Shown in pieces: positions 26,414 through 36,217 of a stretch of 64,000 nt of DNA (position 1 is its first letter; every line of letters begins with the position of its first letter). Source of the DNA: JAYODW01 sp038116745 (GTDB taxonomy: Bacteria; Pseudomonadota; Gammaproteobacteria; Ga0077536). A program made the translations under genes and the position numbers. Location: contig JAYODW010000001.1 in assembly GCA_038116745.1 (NCBI GenBank), positions 1 through 64,000 on the forward strand, in the 5' to 3' direction. The notes below the pieces were generated by a model that ran no database searches, was not told the origin of the DNA, and worked only from the letters and a program-made list of their open reading frames with translations.

Positions 26414-27436
26414 ATGAAGATCGATACTTTGCTCGCCGCTGCGTCGCCAGCGACGATTGCGGAACAGGCGCGGCAGTTCGAAGCGCAGGGCTTTGATTGC
26501 GCCTGGACCTTTGAAGCCAAGAGTGACGCGTTCCTGCCGCTGGCACATGCTGCCGCGGCCACGAACCGGCTGGAGATCGGGACCAATATCGCCGTGGCGT
26601 TTGCGCGCTCTCCGTTTTCCATGGCGCAGATTGCCTGGGATCTCCAGCGCGATTCGAATGGACGTCTGCGCCTTGGTCTGGGTACCCAGGTCAGGGCGCA
26701 TATCGAACGGCGCTTCTCCATGCCGTTCGATCATCCAGCAGCCAGAGTGACCGATTACATCCGCTGCATGCGGGCGATATGGGACACCTTTCAGACCGGC
26801 GCGGCGCCGAAATATGACGGCCCGTTCTATCGTTTCAAGGTGATCAACCCATTCTTCAATCCGGGACCCATCGACCATCCGCGCATCCCGGTTTACCTCG
26901 CAGGGGTTAATACGCGCATGTGCGAGGCGGCAGGCGAAGTGGCCGATGGATTTCATGTCCACCCGATGCATTCAGCCGGCTATCTGCGCGATGTTGTGAT
27001 GCCGGCGCTTGCCACGGGGGCAGCCCGAGCCGGACGTCCTGTGTCTGAGCTCGAGCTCTATTCACCAGTTTTCATCATTACCGGTGAAACCCAGGCAGAA
27101 ATGGATGAAATGACACAGATGGTGCGTCGCCAGGTGTCTTTCTACGGCTCAACGCCGAGCTACGCCGCCGTCCTGGACTACCACGGGCGAGGCGACCTGG
27201 CTCGGACGCTGAACGGTCTGATGCGCGAAGGACGCATGGATGACATGGAAGCTGCGGTGCCCGACGATTTTCTGGAGCACGTCGCCATTATCGCCAAACC
27301 ACAGGACGTCGGAACCCGTTTGCGAGAGCGCTACACTGGGCTGCTGGATCGCGTATCGCTCTACATGTCGATGGGCGGAGAGGGGCATTTCAACCGCTGG
27401 TCAGAGCTGGTCGCGGCTGTTCACAAGCCCGCCTGA
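26414..27436 (+). CDS. LLM-class oxidoreductase, F420-dependent type (TIGR03617-like)
   Basis: A 340-aa luciferase-like monooxygenase-superfamily protein ('EAQGFDCAWTFEA', 'LEIGTNIAVAFARSPF', 'GRLRLGLGTQV', 'EVADGFHVHP'). The closest family I recall is a group assigned to coenzyme F420, but F420 use by this protein is inferred. It follows the persulfide dioxygenase by 27 bp on the same strand. A related gene occupies the right edge of the window (63422 on). Confidence 0.78.
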   Translation: MKIDTLLAAASPATIAEQARQFEAQGFDCAWTFEAKSDAFLPLAHAAAATNRLEIGTNIAVAFARSPFSMAQIAWDLQRDSNGRLRLGLGTQVRAHIERRFSMPFDHPAARVTDYIRCMRAIWDTFQTGAAPKYDGPFYRFKVINPFFNPGPIDHPRIPVYLAGVNTRMCEAAGEVADGFHVHPMHSAGYLRDVVMPALATGAARAGRPVSELELYSPVFIITGETQAEMDEMTQMVRRQVSFYGSTPSYAAVLDYHGRGDLARTLNGLMREGRMDDMEAAVPDDFLEHVAIIAKPQDVGTRLRERYTGLLDRVSLYMSMGGEGHFNRWSELVAAVHKPA

Positions 27437-27539
27437 CGCGCGTTTGGTCGTCGCGTTGGTCAGGGGACTACCTCCGACAGGGAATTCCGGCCGCAGCAAG
27501 TGCAAAGGTCGTACCTGACTCAGTGCGGCGGCCGCTAAT

Positions 27540-28328
27540 TCAGTCCTGGTAGTGCGCGTCGCGCTTGTCCAGGAACGAGGCGATGCCTTCCTGAAAAAAA
27601 CCCGCGCTGGCGCACAGGATCTGACCGCGATCTTCGAGCGCTGCCGCCGCATCCAGACTGGGTGCATCGATAGCCATGTTGAGCCCTTCCTTGGTGAGGC
27701 GCAGCCCCAGTGGGGATGTTTTCAGCATGTCCTGCGCCATTCTTCGACCGGCATCTGCGAGATCCTCCTGAGGCACGATTTCCGAGACCAGGCCGAGCCG
27801 TTCGGCCCGCTGAGGTGCCAGGAAACGACCGGTCATCATCAGCTCCGCCGCTACGGACTGCCCGACTGACCGCGGCAGAAAGTAGCTGATCCCGATGTCG
27901 CAGCCGGTCAGACCTATTTTCACCATTGCTACATTCATTCGAATATCCGGCGTAATGATGCGGACGTCGCAGGCGAGCAGAAAGGCAAAACCGCCTCCGG
28001 TGGCGGCACCCTGAGCGAGACCGATGAGGGGCTGCGGGCAGCGCCTCATGCATCGAATGACTTCGCTGATCTGTTTCTGAACGCGCATGCCGATTACCGG
28101 GCCCTCGCTGACTGGCTCCGCCGCATTCAGGTCATAGCCGGCACAGAACGCGCGCCCCGCGCCACGCATCAGCACGATACGGGTCTGCTGACGCGTCTCT
28201 AAGCCGCGGAAGTAGTCCAGCAGCTCGTCACACATGGTCGGGTTGATGGCGTTCAGCTTCTCGGGCCGGTTCAGCGTCAGCCAGTCGATGCCGTTTTCGT
28301 GCTCAAGGCTGATGGTGGTGTAGTTCAT
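27540..28328 (-). CDS. Enoyl-CoA hydratase/isomerase family protein
   Basis: A 262-aa crotonase-fold protein. The oxyanion-hole segments are 'GRAFCAGYDLN' and 'GAATGGGFAFLLACDVRI', and it ends in a typical helical trimerisation region. Substrate cannot be read from sequence; DmdD-like methylthioacryloyl-CoA hydratase is one possibility given the DmdC-like dehydrogenase nearby. The ATG at 28328 has 'GGGAGTCTGGAC' upstream. Convergent with the LLM gene; the 103-bp gap has a short inverted repeat but no T-run. Confidence 0.85.
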   Translation of the reverse strand: MNYTTISLEHENGIDWLTLNRPEKLNAINPTMCDELLDYFRGLETRQQTRIVLMRGAGRAFCAGYDLNAAEPVSEGPVIGMRVQKQISEVIRCMRRCPQPLIGLAQGAATGGGFAFLLACDVRIITPDIRMNVAMVKIGLTGCDIGISYFLPRSVGQSVAAELMMTGRFLAPQRAERLGLVSEIVPQEDLADAGRRMAQDMLKTSPLGLRLTKEGLNMAIDAPSLDAAAALEDRGQILCASAGFFQEGIASFLDKRDAHYQD

Positions 28329-28524
28329 GTCCAGACTCCCTGTTTTCGTCGACTATCGTACCTCGTGGATGTTCAGCCTCAGTGCCGCAAGTCGAAAAGT
28401 CGGGGCTGCCCTTGCGCCACAGAAGTGCCGGTATCGGCTGCTATAGTCCCGTTTCCCGAACCCCTATAAAACGCGGTGGCGTGGGGCGTGTTATCCGAGT
28501 TGCAGCGCTGTGAAAGGACTGTCT

Positions 28525-29292
28525 ATGGCCCAGGATCATTTTAATCTGGACGGAAAAATTGCCGTGGTCGCGGGTGCGAGTCGCGGTATCGGTCAGGCGA
28601 TCGCGACGATCCTTGGAGAGTACGGGGCGCATGTCATCGCGCTCAGCCGGGGAGCTGATGGCTGCGCAGAGACCGTGGCCAGGATCGAAGCGCTGGGCGG
28701 GCGCGCTGAAATGCAGGCCTGTCATATCGGGCGCATGGAAGCGATCGAAAGTTTTTATGCCTGGCTCGACCGGCAGCACGGAGGCAGGGTCGATATTCTG
28801 GTGAACAACGCGGCCGCGAATCCCTACTACGGTCACATTCTGGACACTGATGTCGCGTCGTTTGAAAAGACCCTTGACGTCAACTTGCGGGGATATTTCT
28901 TCATGAGCGTTTTTGCCGGTCAGCGTATGAAGCAGCGCGGCGGCGGCGCGATCGTCAACGTCGCGTCGGCAAACGGACTGTCTCCGGGTGACAAGCAGGG
29001 TGTGTATTCGATAACCAAAGCCGGCATCATCAACATGGGTAAAGCTTTTGCCCGGGAATGCGGCGCTCACGGGATCCGGGTAAATACGCTGGTTCCCGGG
29101 CTGACCCGCACACGCTTTGCGCAAGCGCTGCATGATGATGAGGAATTCATGGCCAAACAGCTGCCGCACACGCCGCTGGCCCGTGGCGCTGAGCCAGAAG
29201 AAATGGCGGCGGCGGTGCTCTATCTGGCATCCGGCGCGGCAAGCTACACCACGGGCAGCTCGATCGTGGTGGATGGCGGGTACCTGGCCTGA
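28525..29292 (+). CDS. SDR-family NAD(P)-dependent oxidoreductase
   Basis: A 255-aa classical short-chain dehydrogenase/reductase. It shows the nucleotide-binding 'GASRGIG' (17-23), 'NNAAANPYYG', the active-site 'NVASANG' Ser and 'YSITK' Tyr/Lys, and the C-terminal 'GSSIVVDGGYLA'. The start at 28525 is chosen over an upstream GTG (28510) because 'AAAGGACTGTCT' lies at the right spacing. Divergent from the enoyl-CoA hydratase; possibly part of the same beta-oxidation-like module. Confidence 0.88.
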   Translation: MAQDHFNLDGKIAVVAGASRGIGQAIATILGEYGAHVIALSRGADGCAETVARIEALGGRAEMQACHIGRMEAIESFYAWLDRQHGGRVDILVNNAAANPYYGHILDTDVASFEKTLDVNLRGYFFMSVFAGQRMKQRGGGAIVNVASANGLSPGDKQGVYSITKAGIINMGKAFARECGAHGIRVNTLVPGLTRTRFAQALHDDEEFMAKQLPHTPLARGAEPEEMAAAVLYLASGAASYTTGSSIVVDGGYLA

Positions 29293-29346
29293 GGCGCGCA
29301 ACGGCAGAGCGTCGCAGCAGACACGCTAGACAAGGAGATTGAAGCC

Positions 29347-29967
29347 ATGGCGGACGCAGAGCTTGCGGTCGTATTCAGGGGGCGGGTGATGGAGGGCACC
29401 GATCCGGTGACCGTGCGCGCTAATCTGGCGAAACTTTTCAACGCGGACGCGGCGCGTATCGAAAAAATGTTTTCCGGTAGCGCGGTCGTGATCAAACGCG
29501 GCCTCGACCCCGAGGCTGCCGAAAAATATCGTGCCGCGCTGGCACGGGCTGGAGCAGAGGTCGAACTGGTCGACCTCGCGCGCGCGGCGCCGCCAGCAGC
29601 AGCCGCGCCGGCGCCGACTCCTTCCGCGGCTGCTCGAGTTCCGGCAGCGCCGAATGTTCCGCCGCAGGTGATACCTGCTGCGTTTCAGCAGAAGGACAGT
29701 CCGCCAGAGGCACTCGAGGCGACCATGGCCGACGCGGGTGAGACCCTGGTCGACTACCAGACGCTGCCGACGCCCGACATCGCAACTGACCATCTGAGTG
29801 TCGCCGAGGTGGGTGCGACGCTGGTCGAGCACCAGCTGGTGGCAGAACCTGACTTTGACCTCAGTGGACTCACGCTCGATCCCCCGGGAACCACGATCGT
29901 CGAGCCGAGCCGGGTAGCTGCGCCCGAATTCGATTTGAGCGCGCTATCGCTCGCTGACGGGTCCTGA
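29347..29967 (+). CDS. Hypothetical protein with three 25-residue tandem repeats
   Basis: I do not recognise a function. The 206-aa protein starts with a compact domain (1-78: 'VVFRGRVMEGTD', 'LAKLFNADAARIEKMFSG', 'KRGLDPEAAEKYRAAL'), seen in other gammaproteobacterial proteins of unknown role. A Pro/Ala linker (about 79-110) follows. Then come three consecutive 25-residue repeats at 131-155, 156-180 and 181-205, each with the pattern G-x-T-(L/I)-V-(E/D) ... P-(D/E)-(F/I)-D-L-S-x-L. No signal peptide or membrane helix. A strong 'AAGGAGATTGAAGCC' precedes the ATG. Confidence 0.75.
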   Translation: MADAELAVVFRGRVMEGTDPVTVRANLAKLFNADAARIEKMFSGSAVVIKRGLDPEAAEKYRAALARAGAEVELVDLARAAPPAAAAPAPTPSAAARVPAAPNVPPQVIPAAFQQKDSPPEALEATMADAGETLVDYQTLPTPDIATDHLSVAEVGATLVEHQLVAEPDFDLSGLTLDPPGTTIVEPSRVAAPEFDLSALSLADGS

Positions 29968-30075
29968 GATCCCGCTGCCTTCCTGCTGCCGCGGCTGATA
30001 GGTCCGCGCGCAGCGGTATGGTTCAATACGGCGCGCCTGAGCTCTCTGCTGCCACTGTTCGAAAAGCTGCCTGAT

Positions 30076-31875
30076 ATGAGTCTTCTCCTGAACCCTCGCG
30101 ATATTGAGTTTCTGCTCTACGAGTTGCTCGATAGCGAGTCGCTGCTCGACCTGCCGCTTTACCAGCAGCACGATCGTGCTACCTGTGACGCAGTCATCGA
30201 GACAGCGCGCCGACTCGCGGAGGAGAAATTCGCGCCGCACGCGGCCAAACTTGACGCTAACGAGCCGACTTTTGACGGTCAGCGTGTGACTGTCATCCCC
30301 GAACTGGAAGAGGCCCTCAAGGCGTTCTGCGAAAGCGGCTTCATGGGCATCGCTGCGTCCTCGGAATATGGCGGTATGCAGTTGCCCTGGGTGATCAGTC
30401 AGGCGGCCTGCGCCTGGTTCATGGCGGCAGACGTCAGCGCAAACGCATACCCTTTTCTGACCCACGCGGCCATTAACCTGCTTTCCGCATTCGGCTCTGA
30501 AGAGCAGAAAGCGCGCTACCTGCAGCCGATGGTGGAGGGGCGCTTCTTCGGCACCATGTGCCTGTCGGAGCCGCAGGCGGGCTCATCGCTGTCCGACATC
30601 CAGCTCAAGGCCGAGCCCCAGGCAGACGGGCACTACCTGATCAGCGGGACCAAAATGTGGATCTCGGCTGGTGAACACGAGCTTTCGGAAAACATCGTGC
30701 ATCTCGTCCTCGCAAAGATCCCCGGCGGGGCGCCGGGCGTGAAGGGCATCTCGCTGTTTCTGGTTCCGAAGGTCAGGCTGAAGGACGACGGCAGTCCGGG
30801 CGAGCGCAATCACATCGCGCTTGCCGGACTCAATCACAAGATGGGGTTTCGCGGCACGACCAACACCGTGCTGAACTTCGGTGAAGGTGGAGAGTGTCAC
30901 GGCTGGTTGATCGGCGAGCCCCACCAGGGGCTGTCGTATATGTTTCACATGATGAACGAAGCCAGGGTGGGTGTTGGTATGACCGCCGCTATGAGCGGCT
31001 ATACCGCCTACCTGCACTCCCTGAAGTACGCCCGCGAGCGTCCCCAGGGGCGGCTGCCGGCGCAGAAAGATCCGACTTCGCCTCAGGTGCCGATCATCGA
31101 GCATGCGGATATCAAGCGCCTGCTGTTGGCGCAGAAATGCGCGGCCGAGGGCAGTCTGGCGCTTTTGCTCTATTGCGCCTTTTTGCTGGATGTCCAGCGG
31201 ACGACGGCGGATCCGGGCGAGCGCGAACGCACCGGTCTGCTGCTCGACATTCTGACGCCCGTCGCCAAATCCTGGCCCTCCGAGTTCTGTCTGGAGGGGA
31301 ATAAGCACGCGATTCAGGTGCTGGGTGGTTACGGCTACACGCGGGAGTTTCCGCTGGAGCGCTTCTACCGTGATAACCGCTTGAACGCGATCCATGAAGG
31401 CACGCACGGTATTCAGGGGATTGACCTGCTGGGACGCAAAGTGTCGATGCAGGGTGGTGCCGCGTTGACTCTGCTGGTCGGGCACTGGCGCGCGACCACA
31501 TCGGCATTGAGAAAAGATTCGGATCTCGCGGACTACTGTGCAGGGCTCGATGCTGCGGTTGATGTCCTCGAGGAGACCACCGCGGCGATCCTCGCCGTAC
31601 GCGCCGCGGGGGAAATCAATCGCTCTCTGGCCAACGCGACGCTTTATCTCGATGCCTTTGGCCATGTCACGCTGGCGTGGATGTGGCTGCAGCAGGCGGG
31701 AGTGGCGAGCCGCGCCCTGGGTGGTGCAGATGATGAACAGACGGCGTTCTATCAGGGCAAGATACAGGCGTGCCGTTATTTCTTCCGCTACGAACTTCCC
31801 AAAGTGCACGAGCGCTGCGCGCTGCTGCGACAGGCGGATACAACCTGCCTCACCATGCAGGATGACTGGTTCTGA
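30076..31875 (+). CDS. Acyl-CoA dehydrogenase, DmdC-like long form
   Basis: A 599-aa acyl-CoA dehydrogenase with the extra C-terminal domain seen in 3-methylmercaptopropionyl-CoA dehydrogenase (DmdC) and relatives. Motifs: 'MCLSEPQAGSSLSDI', 'KMWISAGEHEL', 'GFRGTTNTVLNFG', and 'QVLGGYGYTREFPLERFYRD', which lies in the catalytic/FAD-binding region. Long-form family members also act on other acyl-CoAs, so DMSP-derived substrates are only a possibility. It is followed by an acyl-CoA ligase on the same strand, 22 bp downstream. Confidence 0.85.
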   Translation: MSLLLNPRDIEFLLYELLDSESLLDLPLYQQHDRATCDAVIETARRLAEEKFAPHAAKLDANEPTFDGQRVTVIPELEEALKAFCESGFMGIAASSEYGGMQLPWVISQAACAWFMAADVSANAYPFLTHAAINLLSAFGSEEQKARYLQPMVEGRFFGTMCLSEPQAGSSLSDIQLKAEPQADGHYLISGTKMWISAGEHELSENIVHLVLAKIPGGAPGVKGISLFLVPKVRLKDDGSPGERNHIALAGLNHKMGFRGTTNTVLNFGEGGECHGWLIGEPHQGLSYMFHMMNEARVGVGMTAAMSGYTAYLHSLKYARERPQGRLPAQKDPTSPQVPIIEHADIKRLLLAQKCAAEGSLALLLYCAFLLDVQRTTADPGERERTGLLLDILTPVAKSWPSEFCLEGNKHAIQVLGGYGYTREFPLERFYRDNRLNAIHEGTHGIQGIDLLGRKVSMQGGAALTLLVGHWRATTSALRKDSDLADYCAGLDAAVDVLEETTAAILAVRAAGEINRSLANATLYLDAFGHVTLAWMWLQQAGVASRALGGADDEQTAFYQGKIQACRYFFRYELPKVHERCALLRQADTTCLTMQDDWF

Positions 31876-31897
31876 CGATTTGAACGCGAGATTGCCA

Positions 31898-33526
31898 ATG
31901 AATACACATAACGAAATTACCGACTACGCATCAGCCCGCGCTGATTTCATCTGGGAAACCCCGACGCATTTCAATTTCGCCGGGGATGTGCTCGACCGCT
32001 GGGCTGAGGAGCCGGACCGACTCGCGATGCATTGGGTCGACGACCACGGCAACGAACAGAAGCTCACCTTTGCGGAGCTGTGCAGCCGCTCGTGCAGGCT
32101 GGCCAACGCGTTGACGGCGGCCGGTGTGCAACGCGGCGACACGGTCGTTGTCATGCTGGGCCGCAATCTGGAGTGGTGGGAGACCCTGGCCGGTTGTCTG
32201 CGCATGGGCGCGGTGTGCTCTCCGGGTACAACCCAGCTATCGCCCAAGGACATCGCTTACCGCGTCAACGCGTCCAAAGCGACCTGTTTCATCACCGACG
32301 CAGCCAACGCACCCAAGCTGGACGAGGTGGCGAGCGAGTGCCCGACCATGCGCGCGAAGGTGCTGGTCGACGGGGAACGGGCCGACTGGCTGAGCTATGC
32401 CGCCATCACCGCAGCGGCCAGCGATGTTTTCCAAACAGCCGACACAGCTTTTGATGAGGATGCGCTGTGTTATTTCACCTCGGGCACCACCGGCTATCCG
32501 AAGATGACCATTCACTGCCATGGCTACGGCCTGGCGCATCGTATTACCGGTAAATACTGGCTGGATCTAAAGCCCGGCGATCTGCACTGGAACATCAGCG
32601 ACACCGGGTGGGCGAAGGCGGCGTACTCGAGCTTTTTCGGCCCGTGGAGTCAGGGCGCGACCTTGTTTGTGCATCACACGCCTGTGTTTGACGCGCGGAA
32701 GTCCCTGGATCTGCTGGAGCGCTATCCGGTGACGACTTTGTGCGGCGCGCCGACGGTATACCGCATGCTTGTACTGCAGGACCTCAGTAGCTATCAGTTT
32801 CCGCACCTGCGGCACTGCGTGGGCGCGGGCGAACCGCTGAATCCGGAGGTCATCGAAACCTGGCGCAAAGCGACCGGGATCACGATCCGTGACGGTTACG
32901 GACAGACCGAAACCGTTCTGGTATGCGGCAATTTTCCGTTTCTCGAGCCCCGTCTGGGTTCGATGGGGAAACCGATGCCAGGCATCGAGATGGCGATCAT
33001 TGACGCTGAAGGGGCGGAACTTGGCGCGGGTGCCGAGGGCGATATCGCTATCCGCGTCAAACCAGAGCGGGCGCCCGGTCTTTTTGTCGATTATCGTGGG
33101 GACCCGGAGCGTTTTGCGGCCTGCTTTATCGGTGATTGGTACATCACCGGTGACCGCGGCTACGTCGATGAAGACGGCTACTTCTGGTTCGTCAGCCGGG
33201 CCGATGATGTCATTCTTTCTGCCGGTTACCGCATCGGGCCGTTCGAAGTAGAAAGCGCCCTCATTGAGCATGCGGCCGTGGCTGAGTCAGCGGTTGTTGC
33301 CAGTCCTGACGAGACCCGCGGCGCGGTGGTCAAAGCGTTTGTCGTGCTTGCCCCGGGCTTTGAGCCCAGTGACACGCTTGCCGTCGAACTGCAGGAGCAC
33401 GTCAAGCGCGTCACGGCGCCGTACAAATACCCACGGCGGATCGAGTTCGTCGACGCGCTGCCCAAAACCGTGAGCGGCAAAATTCGACGCGTCGAGCTGC
33501 GCGCGCGGGAAACGGGGAGCGCCTGA
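31898..33526 (+). CDS. AMP-dependent acyl-CoA synthetase (ACSM/acetyl-CoA synthetase type)
   Basis: Adenylate-forming ligase that would make an acyl-CoA from a carboxylic acid. In 542 aa the P-loop is 'FTSGTTGYPK', A5 'DGYGQTE', A7 'YITGDRGY', A8 'DDVILSAGYRIGPFEVES' and A10 'PKTVSGKIRR'. The start at 31898 is the first Met that gives a family-like N-terminus; an open frame from 31538 overlaps the dehydrogenase and is not coding. It supplies substrate to the preceding dehydrogenase in the likely operon. Confidence 0.9.
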   Translation: MNTHNEITDYASARADFIWETPTHFNFAGDVLDRWAEEPDRLAMHWVDDHGNEQKLTFAELCSRSCRLANALTAAGVQRGDTVVVMLGRNLEWWETLAGCLRMGAVCSPGTTQLSPKDIAYRVNASKATCFITDAANAPKLDEVASECPTMRAKVLVDGERADWLSYAAITAAASDVFQTADTAFDEDALCYFTSGTTGYPKMTIHCHGYGLAHRITGKYWLDLKPGDLHWNISDTGWAKAAYSSFFGPWSQGATLFVHHTPVFDARKSLDLLERYPVTTLCGAPTVYRMLVLQDLSSYQFPHLRHCVGAGEPLNPEVIETWRKATGITIRDGYGQTETVLVCGNFPFLEPRLGSMGKPMPGIEMAIIDAEGAELGAGAEGDIAIRVKPERAPGLFVDYRGDPERFAACFIGDWYITGDRGYVDEDGYFWFVSRADDVILSAGYRIGPFEVESALIEHAAVAESAVVASPDETRGAVVKAFVVLAPGFEPSDTLAVELQEHVKRVTAPYKYPRRIEFVDALPKTVSGKIRRVELRARETGSA

Positions 33527-33641
33527 ACCTGTCCCTGACACGGCGTCTGCGACACAAGGTTAGAAGCAGCGGAGCCGGGCGGCTCTGCGAGCACGACAGC
33601 AGCGTGGTTTTATCTGGCGCATCCGCGAATTGGGGAGCGGC

Positions 33642-35036
33642 ATGAGCGCGCCGGTTCCGGTTACGGCGCAACTGCGTCGGGTCACCATGTTCATGGTGGT
33701 ACTGAATTCGGTCAGTACCGCCATGATGCTCACCGGTGTCAATGTCGCCCTGCCGGCGATAGCCGATGACCTCAAGGTCGACGCGGTTGCCCTGTCCTGG
33801 ATTCCGACGACGTATTTGTTGGCCAGCGCCGCTTTCACGCTCTCCTTCGGTCGCCTGGCCGACATGTTCGGTCGTAAACGCATCTATCTTCTGGGCACCG
33901 CCGGTGTTGTCGTGAGCTCGATTCTGGCGGCGTTCGCAGCGAACGAAGTGCAGCTGATCGGAGGGCGCCTGCTGCAGGGGATCTGTGCGGCGATGCTGTA
34001 CGCGACCAACGTCGCCATCGTGTCCTCAGTGCAGCCGCCGAAACAACGGGGGCAGGCAATAGGCCTGACCGTGTCCGCAATTTATTTCGGTCTGTCGGTG
34101 GGGCCGCTCTTTGCCGGCTGGCTGATCGAGCTGGCGGGCTGGCGGGCAACGTTCCTTATGCACGTCCCGCTCTCGCTTGTGGTGCTTTACATCGGTTCTG
34201 CGCGCCTCAAGATCGAGTGGCGCGCTGAGGAACGCGGCGTTTTCGACCTCAAAGGCGCACTGCTTTACATGGTCGGTCTCAGTGCTGTGATGCTCGGTGT
34301 GTCCAGTCTGCCCGGACCGCTCGGCGTGGGCGCGGTCGTATGCGGCCTGCTTGGGGTCTGGTGGTTCCTGCGTCATGAACGCCGCCACCCGCACCCTTTA
34401 ATGGACGTTCGCCTGCTGTATAGCAGCCGCGTCTTCCTGATGTCCTGTCTGGCTTCCATGGTGATGTACACGACAACCTTCGCCAATGTCGTGCTGGTCA
34501 GTCTCTATCTGCAGTATCTGAAAGAGTTCAGTGCAGCGGCCGCCGGACTGGTGTTGATGGCGCAACCCACGGTCATGACGGTGGTATCGCCGTTCGCCGG
34601 ACGCATGTCAGATCGCTCGGAGCCGCGGGTGATTGCTTCGATCGGAATGGGGCTGACCGCTCTAGGTCTTGGAGCCTTTGCGTTCCTGGACGCACAGTCT
34701 TCGCTGCTTTTTGCGGTTGCTGCGCTGGTGCTTTCGGGGGTTGGGTTCAGCCTGTTCTCGTCGCCGAACGCGAACGCCATCATGGGGGCCGTTGCGCTGA
34801 ATGACTACGGTCGGGCCGCCAGCACCATGGCGGTGATGCGGGTCGTCGGTCAGATGGCAAGCATGGGGCTCGTGGCGATGGTGTTTTCGGTGTTGATTGG
34901 CCCCGTGCAGATCACGTCCGACGTTTACCCGCGTCTCGAATCGGCTATTCAGACCTGTTTTGCGCTCAGTGCGCTTCTCGCAATTCTGGGTGTGGGGTTG
35001 TCTCTGGCCCGCGGCCGGATGCACGCCGAAGGGTGA
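33642..35036 (+). CDS. MFS transporter, DHA2 (14-TM) type
   Basis: A 464-aa integral membrane protein with some 14 hydrophobic segments and the MFS loop motif 'GRLADMFGRKRIYLLG'. It resembles the EmrB/QacA drug:proton antiporters. The start at 33642 follows 'GGGGAGCGGC'; an earlier in-frame start at 33630 adds only four residues. Its stop overlaps the start of the next MFS gene. Substrate unknown. Confidence 0.86.
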   Translation: MSAPVPVTAQLRRVTMFMVVLNSVSTAMMLTGVNVALPAIADDLKVDAVALSWIPTTYLLASAAFTLSFGRLADMFGRKRIYLLGTAGVVVSSILAAFAANEVQLIGGRLLQGICAAMLYATNVAIVSSVQPPKQRGQAIGLTVSAIYFGLSVGPLFAGWLIELAGWRATFLMHVPLSLVVLYIGSARLKIEWRAEERGVFDLKGALLYMVGLSAVMLGVSSLPGPLGVGAVVCGLLGVWWFLRHERRHPHPLMDVRLLYSSRVFLMSCLASMVMYTTTFANVVLVSLYLQYLKEFSAAAAGLVLMAQPTVMTVVSPFAGRMSDRSEPRVIASIGMGLTALGLGAFAFLDAQSSLLFAVAALVLSGVGFSLFSSPNANAIMGAVALNDYGRAASTMAVMRVVGQMASMGLVAMVFSVLIGPVQITSDVYPRLESAIQTCFALSALLAILGVGLSLARGRMHAEG

Positions 35037-36217
35037 GTAGTCCGGTTTCCGCTGCGCACCGGCGCATGCTGGCGCCGATCTATCTGCCCGGTCTGCTACT
35101 CGGTATTCCTGCACAGGCCTCGCTGGTGCTGCTTCCGCTGTTCGTGCTCGACCAGGGCGGCAGCGAGGCGGCGGCTGCCGCGGTGCTTGGCTGGCGCGCC
35201 GTCGGCATGATGGCGATGGATATTCCCGCAGGGTTTATCGCCGCTCGTCTGGGCGAAAAACGCGTGATGCTGCTCGCTGCCCTGGTTATCGGGGTAGCTC
35301 TGCTCGCCTACGCCTGTGCGCCCGGCTGGGCCTGGTTTTTCCCGATTGCGCTGCTCAATGGTGCAGGCAGCAGTACGTTTCTGCTCGGGCGCATGGCCTA
35401 TGTCACCGACCACCTCAGTAATCAGGAGCGCGGTCGGGTCATCGCGCTGATTGCGGGCAGCATGCGTCTGGCCAGCCTGCTTGGGCCGCTCCTGGGAGGC
35501 GCACTGGCGCACACGGCCGGCTATCCGGTAGCGCTGACCTGCGGCAGTGCGATGGTGCTGAGTGGCCTGCTGTTCATCCTGCTGACGGCGGAAGGCAGCG
35601 CGGAAAATGCACCGACCCCTGTTGGCTGGCGGGCCATGCCTGCTTTTGCGGTCGAATACCGTCAGGTGTACATGACCTACGGGATGGCAGCCGTGACGTT
35701 CATGCTCCTGCGCTCTGCTCGGACCGTGCTGCTGCCCCTGGTCGGGGTGGGGATCGGCCTCGATACGGTTTCCATCGGCTTCGTGGTTGCGGTCTCTGCG
35801 GCTGTCGATGTGCTCCTGTTTTACCCCGCAGGCCTGGCCATGGATCGATTCGGGCGGCGCGCTACCGCGATCCCCAGCTGCGTACTGTTCTCAGCTGTGC
35901 TGCTCAGCCTGGCCGCGGCCGACAGTTATGCAGATCTGCTGTGGGCCGCCGTTGCAGCCGGGGTCGCCAACGGGCTGTCTACCGGGATTGTCATGACCTT
36001 GGGGACCGATCTTGCGCCGGCGGCGCGGCGGGGAGAGTTCCTGGGCTTATGGCGGCTTCTGACGGATGCCGGCAGCGCACTCGGACCGATGGCTATCAGC
36101 TTTCTGATTGCTGCCGTCTCGGTGCCGGCGGCATCGCTGGGGGTCGGGATTCTGGGGGCTGGCGGAAGTTATGTCGTGTATCGTTATGTTGCGGAAACAC
36201 TGCAGAGGTCGCGCTGA
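35033..36217 (+). CDS. MFS transporter
   Basis: A 394-aa major facilitator protein with about 12 hydrophobic helices and an MFS-type loop ('ARLGEKRVMLLA', 'MDRFGRRATAIP'). GTG start at 35033 overlaps the stop of the preceding transporter by 4 bp; its stop overlaps the VOC gene start by one base. The three genes are therefore translationally coupled. Substrate unknown. Confidence 0.85.
   Translation: MSSPVSAAHRRMLAPIYLPGLLLGIPAQASLVLLPLFVLDQGGSEAAAAAVLGWRAVGMMAMDIPAGFIAARLGEKRVMLLAALVIGVALLAYACAPGWAWFFPIALLNGAGSSTFLLGRMAYVTDHLSNQERGRVIALIAGSMRLASLLGPLLGGALAHTAGYPVALTCGSAMVLSGLLFILLTAEGSAENAPTPVGWRAMPAFAVEYRQVYMTYGMAAVTFMLLRSARTVLLPLVGVGIGLDTVSIGFVVAVSAAVDVLLFYPAGLAMDRFGRRATAIPSCVLFSAVLLSLAAADSYADLLWAAVAAGVANGLSTGIVMTLGTDLAPAARRGEFLGLWRLLTDAGSALGPMAISFLIAAVSVPAASLGVGILGAGGSYVVYRYVAETLQRSR

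Noticed and set aside
27432..27464. Inverted repeat CCTGAC/GTCAGG after the LLM gene
   Set aside because: Only six pairs around a 21-nt loop and no T-run; not convincing as a terminator.
30583..31809. Long minus-strand open frame opposite the DmdC-like dehydrogenase
   Set aside because: Typical antisense frame in GC-rich coding DNA; no domain, no ribosome-binding site.
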